Assembly (NCBI GenBank): GCA_050251575.1
Contig: JBFWMP010000021.1
Location: 1 to 30,268 of the forward strand
Direction of reading: 5' to 3'
Origin: X23 sp050251575
Lineage (GTDB): Bacteria > Bacillota > Clostridia > SK-Y3
DNA length: 30,268 bases
Positions 21,841 to 30,197 of the stretch are shown piece after piece (the stretch's first letter is position 1; each line of letters starts with the position of its first letter). Below the pieces are notes generated by a model. That model was given only the letters and a program-made list of their open reading frames with translations. It ran no database searches and had not been told where the DNA came from. Both the position numbers and the translations under genes were made by a program.

Positions 21841-24276
21841 ATGCTCACTAATAAAGAAGCTCTTAAAGAAGCCATTATCGAAAAACTAGCTACCATGCAT
21901 GGAAAAACGCTTGATGAAGCAACTGATATCGATAAGTATTCAGTACTTGGAAATCTGCTGCGTGACTATATAACTAAAAAGTGGATACAGACAAATAAAG
22001 AATATATAGAAAGCAGCCAGAAAGAAATATATTACTTTTCTATGGAGTTTTTGTTAGGAAGACTGCTTGAATCAAATCTATTAAATATGCGGCTTGTTGA
22101 ATTATGCAAAGAAGCATTGAAAGAACTGAATATCGATTTGAATGATATGATAAGTGCAGAATCAGATGCCGGTTTGGGAAATGGTGGCCTGGGTCGCCTT
22201 GCAGCTTGCTTTTTAGACTCTCTAGCCTCTCTTCAGCTTCCCGGACATGGCTGCGGCATCCGATATAAGTATGGACTCTTTGAACAAAAGATAGTGGATG
22301 GCTATCAAATTGAACAACCCGATAATTGGTTAAAATCCGGAAATGTATGGGAGATACGAAAGCCAGACAAAGCAATAGAAGTAAAATTCGGTGGAAATAT
22401 AAGAGTGGAGAACCTGAATGAAAAAATGACCTTTATTCATGAAAATAGTGATAATGTCCTCGCTGTACCCTATGATACTCCCATTATAGGCTATGATAAC
22501 AACACCGTCAATACTCTAAGGCTTTGGAGTGCCGAAGCATCAACAAGAGATTTTGATTTTTCATCCTTCAGCCGCGGTGACTATGCGAAAGCTGTAGAAT
22601 ATAAATATTCTGTAGAATCAATATCACAAGTGCTTTATCCAGATGACAGCAATCATGAGAATAAGCTCTTAAGATTAAAACAGCAGTATTTTTTTGTATC
22701 CGCAGGTATTCAAAGCATTATCCGCAGGTACAAGAAAAAATATAAGGACTTTAATCAACTTTCTGATAAAATCGGTATACACATTAATGATACCCATCCT
22801 GCCTTGGCAGTGCCCGAGCTCATGCGCATACTGCTGGATGAAGAGAACCTTAGTTGGACTGAAGCTTGGAGCATTACTATCAATACAATCTCTTATACCA
22901 ATCATACGATTATGTCGGAAGCTCTAGAAAAATGGCCTATAGATATATTTAAAGCCTTGCTTCCAAGAATCTATATGATTGTACACGAAATAAACGAAAG
23001 ATTCTGCAAAGACTTATGGGGCAAATATCCCGGTAACTGGGACAGAATCAGTCGGATGGCGATTATTGCCGATGGATATGTTAAGATGGCTCATCTAGCT
23101 ATAGTAGGAAGTCATAGCATTAACGGCGTTGCCCGTCTGCATACTGACCTTTTAAAGAAAGAGGTAATGAGGGATTTTTATCAACTTTATCCTTATAAGT
23201 TCAATAATAAAACAAATGGTATTACTCATAGGCGATGGTTACTAAAAGCCAATCCTTCTCTTTCCTCACTAATTACAAGCACTATTGGCTGCAGCTGGAT
23301 TCATCATCCCCAGGATCTTCGCAGCCTTACAAGATATGCGAATGACTCTTCTTTTCTAGAGCAATTGTGCAAAATAAAAACAGAAAACAAGAAACAGCTT
23401 ACTAATCTTATCAAAGATAAATACGATATCCATCTAGATACATCCTCAATATTTGATGTGCAGGTGAAACGTATACACGTTTATAAGCGACAGTTGCTGA
23501 ATATATTTCATATTATGGACTTATATAATAGGCTTCGTGATAACCCTAACCTGGATATTACTCCCCGGACCTTTATTTTTGCAGGAAAAGCCGCTCCGGG
23601 ATATTATCTGGCGAAATTATGCATAAAACTAATTAATACACTTGCTGCTATTATTAATAATGATAAAACTATAAAAGATAAAATTAAAATTGTTTTTTTG
23701 GAAAACTACAGCGTATCACTAGCCGAACAAATTTTTCCTGCATCTGACGTCAGTGAACAGATTTCCACAGCGAGTAAAGAAGCTTCCGGCACCGGAAATA
23801 TGAAATTTATGATGAATGGAGCTATTACAATTGGTACTATGGATGGGGCAAATATAGAAATTACTGAAGAAGTCGGAAATGATAATATATTTATCTTTGG
23901 CCTGACTGCTGATGAAGTGCTCAACTTCTATCGCTATGGCGGATATCATGCATGGGATCTCTATCACAGTGATGCCAGAATTAATGCGATTCTTAATCAA
24001 TTAACAAAAGGGCTTTTGCCTGATCCCAAAGAAGAATTTAAAAATATATTCAATTACCTTCTATATGATAATGATGAGTTTTTTGTACTCAAAGACTTCT
24101 CAGCCTATGTCGACACTCATAATAGATTAGAGCAGAAATTCAGAGATCAGAAGAAATGGTACAAAATGTCTGCTAACAATATCGCTCACTCCGGCAAATT
24201 TTCCAGTGACGGGACAATTCATGAGTATGCGGTTGGAATATGGAACATCCATCCGGCAGCTATTAGTGGAAAATAG
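21841..24276 (+). CDS. glgP: Glycogen/starch/alpha-glucan phosphorylase
   Basis: Releases glucose 1-phosphate from glycogen ends by phosphorolysis. The 811 residues are full length for the family. The PLP lysine is K655 in SGTGNMKFMMNGAITIGTMD. Other family blocks are ESDAGLGNGGLGRLAACFLD, HINDTHPALAVPELMRILL and NGITHRRWL. ATG at 21841 is chosen because GGAGG lies 5 nt before it; an in-frame ATG four codons upstream overlaps that site. It follows glgD by 25 nt, so the operon pairs synthesis and breakdown of the polymer. No glgA or glgB lies in the window. Confidence 0.96.
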   Translation: MLTNKEALKEAIIEKLATMHGKTLDEATDIDKYSVLGNLLRDYITKKWIQTNKEYIESSQKEIYYFSMEFLLGRLLESNLLNMRLVELCKEALKELNIDLNDMISAESDAGLGNGGLGRLAACFLDSLASLQLPGHGCGIRYKYGLFEQKIVDGYQIEQPDNWLKSGNVWEIRKPDKAIEVKFGGNIRVENLNEKMTFIHENSDNVLAVPYDTPIIGYDNNTVNTLRLWSAEASTRDFDFSSFSRGDYAKAVEYKYSVESISQVLYPDDSNHENKLLRLKQQYFFVSAGIQSIIRRYKKKYKDFNQLSDKIGIHINDTHPALAVPELMRILLDEENLSWTEAWSITINTISYTNHTIMSEALEKWPIDIFKALLPRIYMIVHEINERFCKDLWGKYPGNWDRISRMAIIADGYVKMAHLAIVGSHSINGVARLHTDLLKKEVMRDFYQLYPYKFNNKTNGITHRRWLLKANPSLSSLITSTIGCSWIHHPQDLRSLTRYANDSSFLEQLCKIKTENKKQLTNLIKDKYDIHLDTSSIFDVQVKRIHVYKRQLLNIFHIMDLYNRLRDNPNLDITPRTFIFAGKAAPGYYLAKLCIKLINTLAAIINNDKTIKDKIKIVFLENYSVSLAEQIFPASDVSEQISTASKEASGTGNMKFMMNGAITIGTMDGANIEITEEVGNDNIFIFGLTADEVLNFYRYGGYHAWDLYHSDARINAILNQLTKGLLPDPKEEFKNIFNYLLYDNDEFFVLKDFSAYVDTHNRLEQKFRDQKKWYKMSANNIAHSGKFSSDGTIHEYAVGIWNIHPAAISGK

Positions 24277-24277
24277 A

Positions 24278-24491
24278 GTGTCAATGGGACGAGGGTTTGA
24301 CAATATTGTCAACCCCCATTCCGAAATCACTGATAAAATATGATTAAGCAAAAGAAACTCGAGATGTCATCCTGAACGCAAGTGAAGGATCTTAGCACTT
24401 AAGCAACTTCTAAGATTCTTCATTTCACTTCGTTCCATTCAGAATGACACAAAACGGGCTTTTTCAGTGGTTTCCCCCGTCCCATTGACAC
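24278..24491. repeat. Nested palindromic element between glgP and glpX
   Basis: Outer arms GTGTCAATGGGACG (24278-24291) and its exact reverse complement (24478-24491) bound 214 bp between the convergent stop codons of glgP (24276) and glpX (24503). Just inside each arm, GAAATCACTGA (24323-24333) pairs with TCAGTGGTTTC (24464-24474) with one mismatch. A perfect 16-bp palindrome TTGACAATATTGTCAA lies at 24297-24312. It looks like a mobile-type repeat and may act as a two-way terminator. Confidence 0.8.
24365..24449. repeat. Inner TGTCATYCTGA-type palindrome
   Basis: Starts TGTCATCCTGAACG and ends with the reverse complement of TGTCATTCTGAATG; the arms run on through AAGGATCTTAG and CTAAGATTCTT. 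This is the widespread TGTCATTCTGAGCG-type bacterial palindrome. Here it sits inside the outer 24278-24491 element, which suggests one repeat inserted into another. Confidence 0.75.
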
Positions 24492-24502
24492 CTTTAATAT
24501 AT

Positions 24503-25498
24503 TTAGATATTTGTCTCCAACTTTAATTCCTTTGACGGAATAGTTTTATATTTCAAATTATGATCTGCTGTTATGTACCGTATCGTCTTTGTTTTACTTC
24601 TCATTACTAAAGAATGAGATATCGCTTTAGAACCTGTAAACTTTATTCCCGGAAGCAGATCACCGTCTGTAATACCCGTGCAAGCAAAAATAATACTTTG
24701 CCCTCTTGCCAAGTCTTTTGCAAAATATACCCGTTCAACATCATAGCCGCTCTCTGTGATTTTTTTCATTTCGGCTTCATCGTTAACAACTAACTTCACT
24801 TGCATATCCCCGTCCATACATCGGATAGCTGCAGCTGCAAGTACTGCCTCAGGAGCACCACCAATACCAAGATACAAATCTATTCTCCCATCCTCCATAC
24901 AAGTTGCTATGGCTGCTGCAACGTCACCATCAGGAATAAGCTTTATCCTGGCACCACATTTTCTTATTTCCTTTATATAATCTGCATGCCTTTCCCGGTC
25001 CAAAATAGCAACTGTCAATTCATGTACGGTCTTATTCAGCTTTGCAGCGGCTACCTTTAAATTCTCCCTAATACTGCAATTAATATCTAAAAATCCTTTT
25101 AACTTAGACCCATACGCAAGCTTTTTTACATAAAAGCATGGAAGATATGCAATCGAATCTTTTTCCCCGACCGCAATGACTGATAATGCATTGGGATGTC
25201 CATTTGCAACAAGACGTGTTCCATCTATAGGATCAACGGCGATATCTACCTCCGGAGCATTCTCGCATCCACCGCCAACTTGTTCCCCTATATATAACAT
25301 AGGAGCTTCATCCTTCTCACCTTCACCAATAACAATCCGTCCTTTAATGTCTAACAAGTCAAGCATGCCCCTCATACCATCTACGGCAGCCTTATCCGCA
25401 CTGTTTTTATCTCCGTTTCCCATCCAACGGCTTGCCTTCAATGCAGCAACCTCTGTTACCCTCACCATGTTCAGAGAAATTTCTCTTTGCAAATCCAA
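24503..25498 (-). CDS. glpX: Fructose-1,6-bisphosphatase, class II
   Basis: Hydrolyses fructose 1,6-bisphosphate to fructose 6-phosphate in gluconeogenesis. The 331 residues carry the lithium-sensitive phosphatase-fold motifs GEGEKDEAPMLYIGE (58-72) and VDPIDGTRLVANG (88-100), with metal ligands at E59, D89 and D92. The start is TTG at 25498, 7 nt after AGGAGG, giving the family start DLQREISLNMVRVTEVAA; the first ATG is codon 11, inside that conserved block. It has its own promoter. Next to the glg cluster it fits a role in storage and sugar-phosphate supply. Confidence 0.95.
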   Translation of the reverse strand: MDLQREISLNMVRVTEVAALKASRWMGNGDKNSADKAAVDGMRGMLDLLDIKGRIVIGEGEKDEAPMLYIGEQVGGGCENAPEVDIAVDPIDGTRLVANGHPNALSVIAVGEKDSIAYLPCFYVKKLAYGSKLKGFLDINCSIRENLKVAAAKLNKTVHELTVAILDRERHADYIKEIRKCGARIKLIPDGDVAAAIATCMEDGRIDLYLGIGGAPEAVLAAAAIRCMDGDMQVKLVVNDEAEMKKITESGYDVERVYFAKDLARGQSIIFACTGITDGDLLPGIKFTGSKAISHSLVMRSKTKTIRYITADHNLKYKTIPSKELKLETNI

Positions 25499-25551
25499 AT
25501 AAAACCCTCCTCAAGTTATTTTTTACCATATATTAACTTCAATCCCTACTA

Positions 25552-25581
25552 ATTATATTCCTATAAAGTATTTCTAGTCAA
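25552..25581 (-). promoter_or_regulatory. Promoter of glpX
   Basis: Minus strand TTGACT (25576-25581), 18-nt spacer, TATAAT (25552-25557). Transcription would begin near 25545, with a leader of about 45 nt to the TTG start. Confidence 0.7.
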
Positions 25582-25587
25582 CAAAAC

Positions 25588-25616
25588 AGAGTTATTTTAA
25601 ATATTAAAATAACTCT
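25588..25616. promoter_or_regulatory. Perfect AT-rich hairpin upstream of the glpX promoter
   Basis: AGAGTTATTTTAA and its exact reverse complement with a 3-nt ATA loop, ending 6 nt upstream of the glpX -35 box. On the minus strand it is followed by GTTTTGTT, so it could end leftward transcription from the leuCD side or serve as an operator for glpX. Confidence 0.5.
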
Positions 25617-25674
25617 ATAAAAGTCATGAAACAGGTTAAACTAATAATATACTTGATATTGGGAGGGATGTAAA

Positions 25675-25779
25675 ATGCACCAAGAACAGGAAAAGATATA
25701 TATCTTGACTAAAATATTTGACGAGGAAGGAGAGACGATTGAAGAGACGATACATGAAATGGTTATAAAAGAACGATAA
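25675..25779 (+). CDS. Small acidic protein, 34 residues, function unknown
   Basis: ATG at 25675, 8 nt after GGGAGG, opens a 34-codon frame beginning MHQEQEKIYILTKIF and ending IHEMVIKER. The product is charged and probably helical, with no signal peptide or cysteines. It stands alone between glpX and leuD and is followed by a strong hairpin, as a true small gene would be. I do not recognise the family. No convincing promoter was seen directly upstream. Confidence 0.5.
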   Translation: MHQEQEKIYILTKIFDEEGETIEETIHEMVIKER

Positions 25780-25803
25780 AAACAACTTCTGTGTATAATA
25801 GAC

Positions 25804-25854
25804 ATAACTGTAAAATGGCCTGCCAAGTATTTTGACAGACCATTTTACAGTTAT
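25804..25854. terminator. Hairpin between the 34-codon gene and leuD, overlapping the leuD stop
   Basis: A perfect 15-bp outer stem (ATAACTGTAAAATGG with its reverse complement at 25840-25854) continues after a mismatch through CTGCCAA against TTGACAG. The right arm includes the leuD stop codon (25851-25853). A T-rich stretch follows on the plus strand, so it likely ends the small gene and perhaps leuCD. Confidence 0.65.
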
Positions 25855-26360
25855 TTATTCATTTCTTTGATCTTTTTCTTAAATAATGGCTTAATTCCTC
25901 CACTTTCCAAAATATTCATCGCATATTCGGATATTCTTTGACCCTGTATCGTTTCTCCGGTAGTTTTATTGATAACAATTCCTTGCTCAAGATTAACTTC
26001 CAGCCTATCCTCATCTCTTACCTTTTGACCTATTCCCGGACACACTAATAGGGGAAGTGCCAGGTTTATAGCATTTCTAAAGAAAATACGCGCAAAAGAC
26101 TCTGCTAAAACCACACTTACACCTGCATTCACTAATGTTATTGCTGCATGCTCACGACTTGAACCACATCCGAAATTAGTTCCGGCAACCACTATGTCAC
26201 CAAAAGACATCCGTTCAACAAATGTCGGATCTGCACCTTCTAAACAATGCTTTGCTACATCTTCAGGTTTTACAAGTTCTAAATATCTTCCGGGATATAT
26301 CTGATCAGTATCAATGTTATTCCCATAAACAAAGGCCTTACCTGTTACTATTTTACGCAT
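25851..26360 (-). CDS. leuD: 3-isopropylmalate dehydratase small subunit
   Basis: Small subunit of the isopropylmalate isomerase of leucine synthesis. The 169 residues start MRKIVTGKAFVYGNNIDTDQ and have the swivelling-domain motifs IYPGRYLEL and GTNFGCGSSREHAA. The ATG at 26360 lies 9 nt after GGAGG and overlaps the leuC stop by 8 nt, so the two are coupled. A longer in-frame extension upstream lies inside leuC and is rejected. Related homoaconitase-type enzymes share this build, so the exact substrate is inferred. Confidence 0.9.
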   Translation of the reverse strand: MRKIVTGKAFVYGNNIDTDQIYPGRYLELVKPEDVAKHCLEGADPTFVERMSFGDIVVAGTNFGCGSSREHAAITLVNAGVSVVLAESFARIFFRNAINLALPLLVCPGIGQKVRDEDRLEVNLEQGIVINKTTGETIQGQRISEYAMNILESGGIKPLFKKKIKEMNK

Positions 26361-27624
26361 CTTGTCCAACCTCCTTAAGTGCTTCTCTCGGATCTGCAAT
26401 CTCACCTTTTAAGGCAGCAGCAGCCACACCGGCAGGTGAAGCAAGATATATTTGAGCACCTGTACTGCCCATCCGCCCAGGGAAATTCCGGTTTGTAGCA
26501 GTGATGCATACTTCCCCCTCTGCAAGTAGTCCTGCATGAGTTCCCAGACATGGACCACAACCCGGAGAAGCAAATGTCGCACCGGCTCTAATCAAAGATT
26601 GTATATACCCTAACTCCATTGCATTCTGAAATACCTCTGTAGACGCAGGTATAATAACCAGTCTCGTATCAGGGTGTATTCTTTTTCCATCAAGAATCTT
26701 AAATGCTGCTTCAAGATCTTCCAGTCTTCCTCCTGTACAAGAACCTATAAAAGCTTGATTAATTTTTATTTTCTCTACATCTTCTATAGGATAAACATTA
26801 TCAACGCTGTGAGGTACAGCCAAATGCGGAGATAGCCCGTTTACATCAAAAACATGAATCTCAGTATATTCATAGCCCGGATCAGTCTCATGAATAGTAA
26901 ACTGTTTATCTGTTCTCGAGCCTACATATTCAAGAACCTTATCATTCGGCTTCATATAAGCAGTCTTAGCACCCATTTCGACGGCCATATTACATATTGT
27001 CATTCTCCCGGCTACATCAAGGCTTTCGATATAACTGCCACAAAATTCTACTGCTTTATAAACAGCAGCATCTGCTTTAAGTTTTCCCAATATATGCAGG
27101 ATAACGTCTTTGGCATAGACACCCTCTTGAAGCTTCCCATTAACTTCAATTTTTATCACTTCAGGAACCCTAAACCAAAGCTCTCCGGAAATAAGTACAG
27201 TTGCCATATCCGTAGCACCCACTCCTGTACCGAATGCACCAAATGCGCCATGGGTAGTTGTATGTGAATCGGTTGCAATAAGAACCTCTCCCGGCCAAAC
27301 GACGCCGGCTTCAACCATAACCTGATGGCACACACCGGAATTAACATCAAAATGATGGGTCAGACCTTGTTCTATTGCAAATTGCCGCATCTCCTTATGA
27401 ATTTGAGCGGTCTTTATAGTAGGTGCTGGAGAATAATGATCAAACACAAAGGTTACCTTGTCTTTATCCCAGACTTTTGTACCCCCCATTTCATAAAAAG
27501 AATATACGGTTTGAAGGTAAAGATCATTTATCTCAGCGAAATCTATCTTACAATTAACTATCTCACCAGCCTCTACCTTGTCTTTTCCTGCTGCTCTTGC
27601 CAAAATTTTTTCAATAGCATGCAT
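26353..27624 (-). CDS. leuC: 3-isopropylmalate dehydratase large subunit (short, LeuC/HacA type)
   Basis: Iron-sulfur large subunit of the isomerase that turns 2-isopropylmalate into 3-isopropylmalate. The 423 residues are the short type shared with archaeal-like and homoaconitase enzymes. Cluster ligands are C296 (IGSCTGGRLEDL), C356 and C359 (SPGCGPCLG). ATDSHTTTHGAFGAFGTGVG is another family block. ATG start after GGAGGG. leuA and leuB are not in the window, so leucine synthesis is the likeliest but not the only pathway; a homoaconitate or citramalate-type role cannot be ruled out. Confidence 0.9.
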   Translation of the reverse strand: MHAIEKILARAAGKDKVEAGEIVNCKIDFAEINDLYLQTVYSFYEMGGTKVWDKDKVTFVFDHYSPAPTIKTAQIHKEMRQFAIEQGLTHHFDVNSGVCHQVMVEAGVVWPGEVLIATDSHTTTHGAFGAFGTGVGATDMATVLISGELWFRVPEVIKIEVNGKLQEGVYAKDVILHILGKLKADAAVYKAVEFCGSYIESLDVAGRMTICNMAVEMGAKTAYMKPNDKVLEYVGSRTDKQFTIHETDPGYEYTEIHVFDVNGLSPHLAVPHSVDNVYPIEDVEKIKINQAFIGSCTGGRLEDLEAAFKILDGKRIHPDTRLVIIPASTEVFQNAMELGYIQSLIRAGATFASPGCGPCLGTHAGLLAEGEVCITATNRNFPGRMGSTGAQIYLASPAGVAAAALKGEIADPREALKEVGQDA

Positions 27625-27765
27625 TAATTATCCCTCCTTATATAATTTTTATATGATCATTTATATGCACTTACTGTTCTCGATTGTACAAGCTTCTATT
27701 ACCCTATGATGTACCCTGATCAGCGTTGACTTTATATACCCGTATCTAAATAACACTTTTATCTA

Positions 27766-27774
27766 ATTATATCA
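27766..27774 (-). promoter_or_regulatory. Candidate extended -10 promoter of leuC
   Basis: Minus strand TGATATAAT is a TGn-extended consensus -10 box. The -35 region (CAAGAC at 18 nt) is poor. The leader to leuC would be about 135 nt. Confidence 0.4.
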
Positions 27775-27862
27775 AATAAGTCATGTTTCGTCTTGTATTT
27801 TTCCCCTACTATTATCTTGTGCAACCCTTAATTGAATGCCAAATGCATTGTCTGTTAGATGT

Positions 27863-27891
27863 TTGCTGATTATGCTGCAAGATTTTATATT
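27863..27891 (+). promoter_or_regulatory. Candidate promoter of the L,D-transpeptidase gene
   Basis: TTGCTG (27863-27868), 17 nt, TATATT (27886-27891). Moderate match to sigma-A. A sporulation sigma factor is possible but no clear -35/-10 pair of that kind was found. Confidence 0.3.
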
Positions 27892-27951
27892 CTATTTTTA
27901 AAATATTTAAATAAGATATAAAAAGCATATTTTATCATGAGGTGATACGTA

Positions 27952-28671
27952 TTGAAAAGAATCCGTCTATATTTACTCTTTTTATTACTACTATTGGGAT
28001 TTACATATTTCAGAACATATTGCAGTGACAATTATTATAAGAAGGAATACTTATCTTGGGAAGATAAAAGGCAATCTACCTTTTCACAAAATAATCCTTA
28101 TGAGATATATATTGATCTGTCTGAATACCGTCTGTATCTGTTTAAAGATGGAGAAACTATAAAGAAATATCCTGTTGCCGGGGGTAAAGAAGATACACCT
28201 TCACCCTTTGGTGTATGGAAAGTTGTCGATAAAGGCGAATGGGGTAAATGGTTTGGCGGACATTGGCTGGGGCTTAATGTCCCTTGGGGAACTTATGGCA
28301 TACATGGTACTACCCGCCCAAATTCCGTAGGACGCAGTGCCTCTCATGGCTGCATCCGTATGTTTAATAGAAACGTAGAAGAATTATCCAAGATAGTACC
28401 ACATGGTACTCCAGTAACAATCACCAACGGACCTTACAGCCCTTTCGGAACGAATCCCCGTACAATTATTCCCGGCGATAGAGGGTCGGATGTATTGCAT
28501 ATACAGCTAGTATTAAGAAAAAAAGGAATATATAAAGGCGCTATCGACGGAGTATACGGTGACGGAATGAAAGCAGCTGTATTCGCGGCACAAAAAGAAA
28601 AAGGCATCGAGCCGCATAATGAAATAGATACACAAACATTGGAAGCGATCGGTATTTTTCAATTTGAATAG
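27952..28671 (+). CDS. L,D-transpeptidase (YkuD domain) with C-terminal peptidoglycan-binding domain
   Basis: Cross-links or modifies peptidoglycan outside the membrane by cysteine chemistry. The 239 residues start with a membrane anchor or signal segment (about 5-20). The YkuD domain (about 50-160) has H118 and the catalytic S131-H132-G133-C134 (SASHGCIRM). A C-terminal PG_binding_1-like repeat (about 175-233, GSDVLHIQLVLRKKGIYKG) follows. The start is TTG, 7 nt after GAGGTG. It is followed 58 nt on by a spore-protein gene, which makes a cortex or sporulation role plausible, but this is inference. Confidence 0.92.
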   Translation: MKRIRLYLLFLLLLLGFTYFRTYCSDNYYKKEYLSWEDKRQSTFSQNNPYEIYIDLSEYRLYLFKDGETIKKYPVAGGKEDTPSPFGVWKVVDKGEWGKWFGGHWLGLNVPWGTYGIHGTTRPNSVGRSASHGCIRMFNRNVEELSKIVPHGTPVTITNGPYSPFGTNPRTIIPGDRGSDVLHIQLVLRKKGIYKGAIDGVYGDGMKAAVFAAQKEKGIEPHNEIDTQTLEAIGIFQFE

Positions 28672-28729
28672 GATAAACAACCTTTCTGTTACATATAATA
28701 TTATTGAAAATGTTACAGGAGGCGAACAT

Positions 28730-28918
28730 ATGCAGTTCGAAAGGGCAAGAGAAATATATTTTTCACCTAAAACAATTGAAGTATTACATACAGGAAATCC
28801 GGTATGGATTACACACTTGCATAGCGATAGCAATAACATTGAAGTAAAAAACATGACTAATGATTCTATTATAGTGGTTTCTGTATCTGAACTTTCTGAA
28901 GGAAGAACTTTAAGTTAA
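28730..28918 (+). CDS. sspH: H-type small acid-soluble spore protein
   Basis: A 62-residue protein starting MQFERAREIYFSPKTIEVLH and containing GNPVWITHLHSDSNNIEV. This matches the SspH pattern of RAxEIxxSPxxIEVxxxGxPVWI. SspH proteins are minor spore-core proteins made in the forespore. ATG at 28730 is 7 nt after AGGAGG; a longer frame from 28664 contains that site and is rejected. A sigma-G type promoter is expected, but only a partial CATATAATA-like -10 (near 28694) could be seen. A bidirectional terminator follows. Confidence 0.85.
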   Translation: MQFERAREIYFSPKTIEVLHTGNPVWITHLHSDSNNIEVKNMTNDSIIVVSVSELSEGRTLS

Positions 28919-28920
28919 AT

Positions 28921-28952
28921 AAAAAATGATGCTGCTGTGCAGCATCATTTTT
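28921..28952. terminator. Bidirectional intrinsic terminator between sspH and trpB
   Basis: Perfect stem ATGATGCTGC with GCAGCATCAT, 3-nt loop TGT (28926-28948), flanked by A6 on the left and T-rich sequence on the right. It works as an intrinsic terminator on both strands and lies 2 nt past the sspH stop and 16 nt past the trpB stop. Confidence 0.9.
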
Positions 28953-28968
28953 ATTATCATTTTTATTA

Positions 28969-30159
28969 TTATTTATTTTGCATCATTTCTGCAACCTGAT
29001 TAACATCTTTGTCTCCTCTTCCGGACAGATTAATAATCATGGTTTGTTCTCTTGAAAGTTGTTTAGCCAACTTAATTCCATATGCAATCGCGTGGGCACT
29101 TTCCAATGCAGGAATAATTCCTTCTACACGTGATAATTCCGAAAAGGCATCCAGCGCCTCCTGGTCCGTTACGGATACGTATTCTGCTCTTCCACTATCC
29201 TTATAAAAACTATGCTCTGGTCCAACGCCCGGATAATCCAAGCCTGCTGATATAGAATGTACAGGTAATGGTTCTCCCTGCCCATCTTGAAGAACATAAC
29301 ATTTAAACCCATGAATTACTCCAGGAGTGCCAAGACTCAATGTAGCCGCATGCATCCCTGTCTCCAAGCCTTTACCTGCAGGCTCTACACCGACAATTTT
29401 GACATCTTTGTCATGATAGAAAGGTGCAAACAATCCGATAGCATTGCTTCCACCACCCACACAAGCTACGATATAATCAGGCAGCCTGCCTTCAGCTTCT
29501 TGCATTTGCTCCTTCGCTTCATATCCGATAATTGACTGGAATTTCTTCACCATCGCCGGATATGGATCAGGACCAACGGCTGAACCTAGCATATAATAAG
29601 TCGTCTTATAATTCTCTATCAAATCCATAAGTGCAACATCTACTGCATCCTTTAGCGTTTTTGTTCCTGAAGTTACCGGAACAACCTTCGCACCTAGAAG
29701 TTCCATTCTAAAAACATTCAGTGCCTGTCTTTTGGTATCTTCTTCACCCATATATACAATGCATTCCATATTAAACAGTGCACATGCTGTAGCAGTTGCC
29801 ACGCCATGCTGTCCTGCACCTGTTTCAGCTATTACTCTCTTTTTCCCCAATCTCTTTGCCAATAAAACCTGCCCAAGAGTATTATTAATCTTATGCGAAC
29901 CTGTATGATTCAAATCTTCTCTTTTAAGATAGATTCTCGCACCACCAACTTTTTCGCTCAGTCTCTCCGCATAATACAAAGGACTAGGCCTTCCTACATA
30001 ATATTTGTTATAGTATTCCAACTCTTTTATAAATTCAGAATCATCCTTGTACTTTTCAAAAGCATTTTTTACTTCTTCCAAAACTCCTTCAAGATTATCC
30101 GGTACAAATCGACCTCCAAATTCTCCAAAATATCCTTTTTCATCTGGCAATTGATACAT
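28969..30159 (-). CDS. trpB: Tryptophan synthase beta chain
   Basis: Condenses indole and serine to tryptophan using PLP. The 396 residues have the PLP lysine K90 (NHTGSHKINN), the catalytic E112 (AETGAGQHG) and the phosphate-binding loop CVGGGSNAIG. This is the TrpB1 class that normally pairs with TrpA. ATG start 8 nt after AGGGGAG. No trpA follows: the gene ends at a terminator shared with sspH. A strong promoter lies just upstream, so it appears to be a single-gene unit, perhaps separated from the rest of the pathway or used to salvage indole. Confidence 0.96.
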   Translation of the reverse strand: MYQLPDEKGYFGEFGGRFVPDNLEGVLEEVKNAFEKYKDDSEFIKELEYYNKYYVGRPSPLYYAERLSEKVGGARIYLKREDLNHTGSHKINNTLGQVLLAKRLGKKRVIAETGAGQHGVATATACALFNMECIVYMGEEDTKRQALNVFRMELLGAKVVPVTSGTKTLKDAVDVALMDLIENYKTTYYMLGSAVGPDPYPAMVKKFQSIIGYEAKEQMQEAEGRLPDYIVACVGGGSNAIGLFAPFYHDKDVKIVGVEPAGKGLETGMHAATLSLGTPGVIHGFKCYVLQDGQGEPLPVHSISAGLDYPGVGPEHSFYKDSGRAEYVSVTDQEALDAFSELSRVEGIIPALESAHAIAYGIKLAKQLSREQTMIINLSGRGDKDVNQVAEMMQNK

Positions 30160-30197
30160 AAGACATTCTCCCCTCAGCTATTCTCTTCTAAATTATT

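Larger units (their letters stand above)
27625..27951. other. Divergent intergenic region, leuC and L,D-transpeptidase
   Basis: 327 bp between divergent start codons. I see candidate promoters for both sides and no gene. There is no T-box: neither the specifier hairpins nor the conserved T-box core is apparent upstream of leuC, although leucine genes in Clostridia often have one. Confidence 0.6.

Noticed and set aside
25851..26405. Longer leuD frame starting inside leuC
   Set aside because: The extra 15 codons lie in leuC coding sequence; the ATG at 26360 has a good ribosome binding site and the family N-terminus.
27625..27951. T-box leader for leuC
   Set aside because: No specifier-type hairpin set, antiterminator core or terminator was found.
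28664..28918. 84-residue frame including sspH
   Set aside because: Its first 22 codons span the AGGAGG site and overlap the end of the transpeptidase gene; the SspH family starts at 28730.
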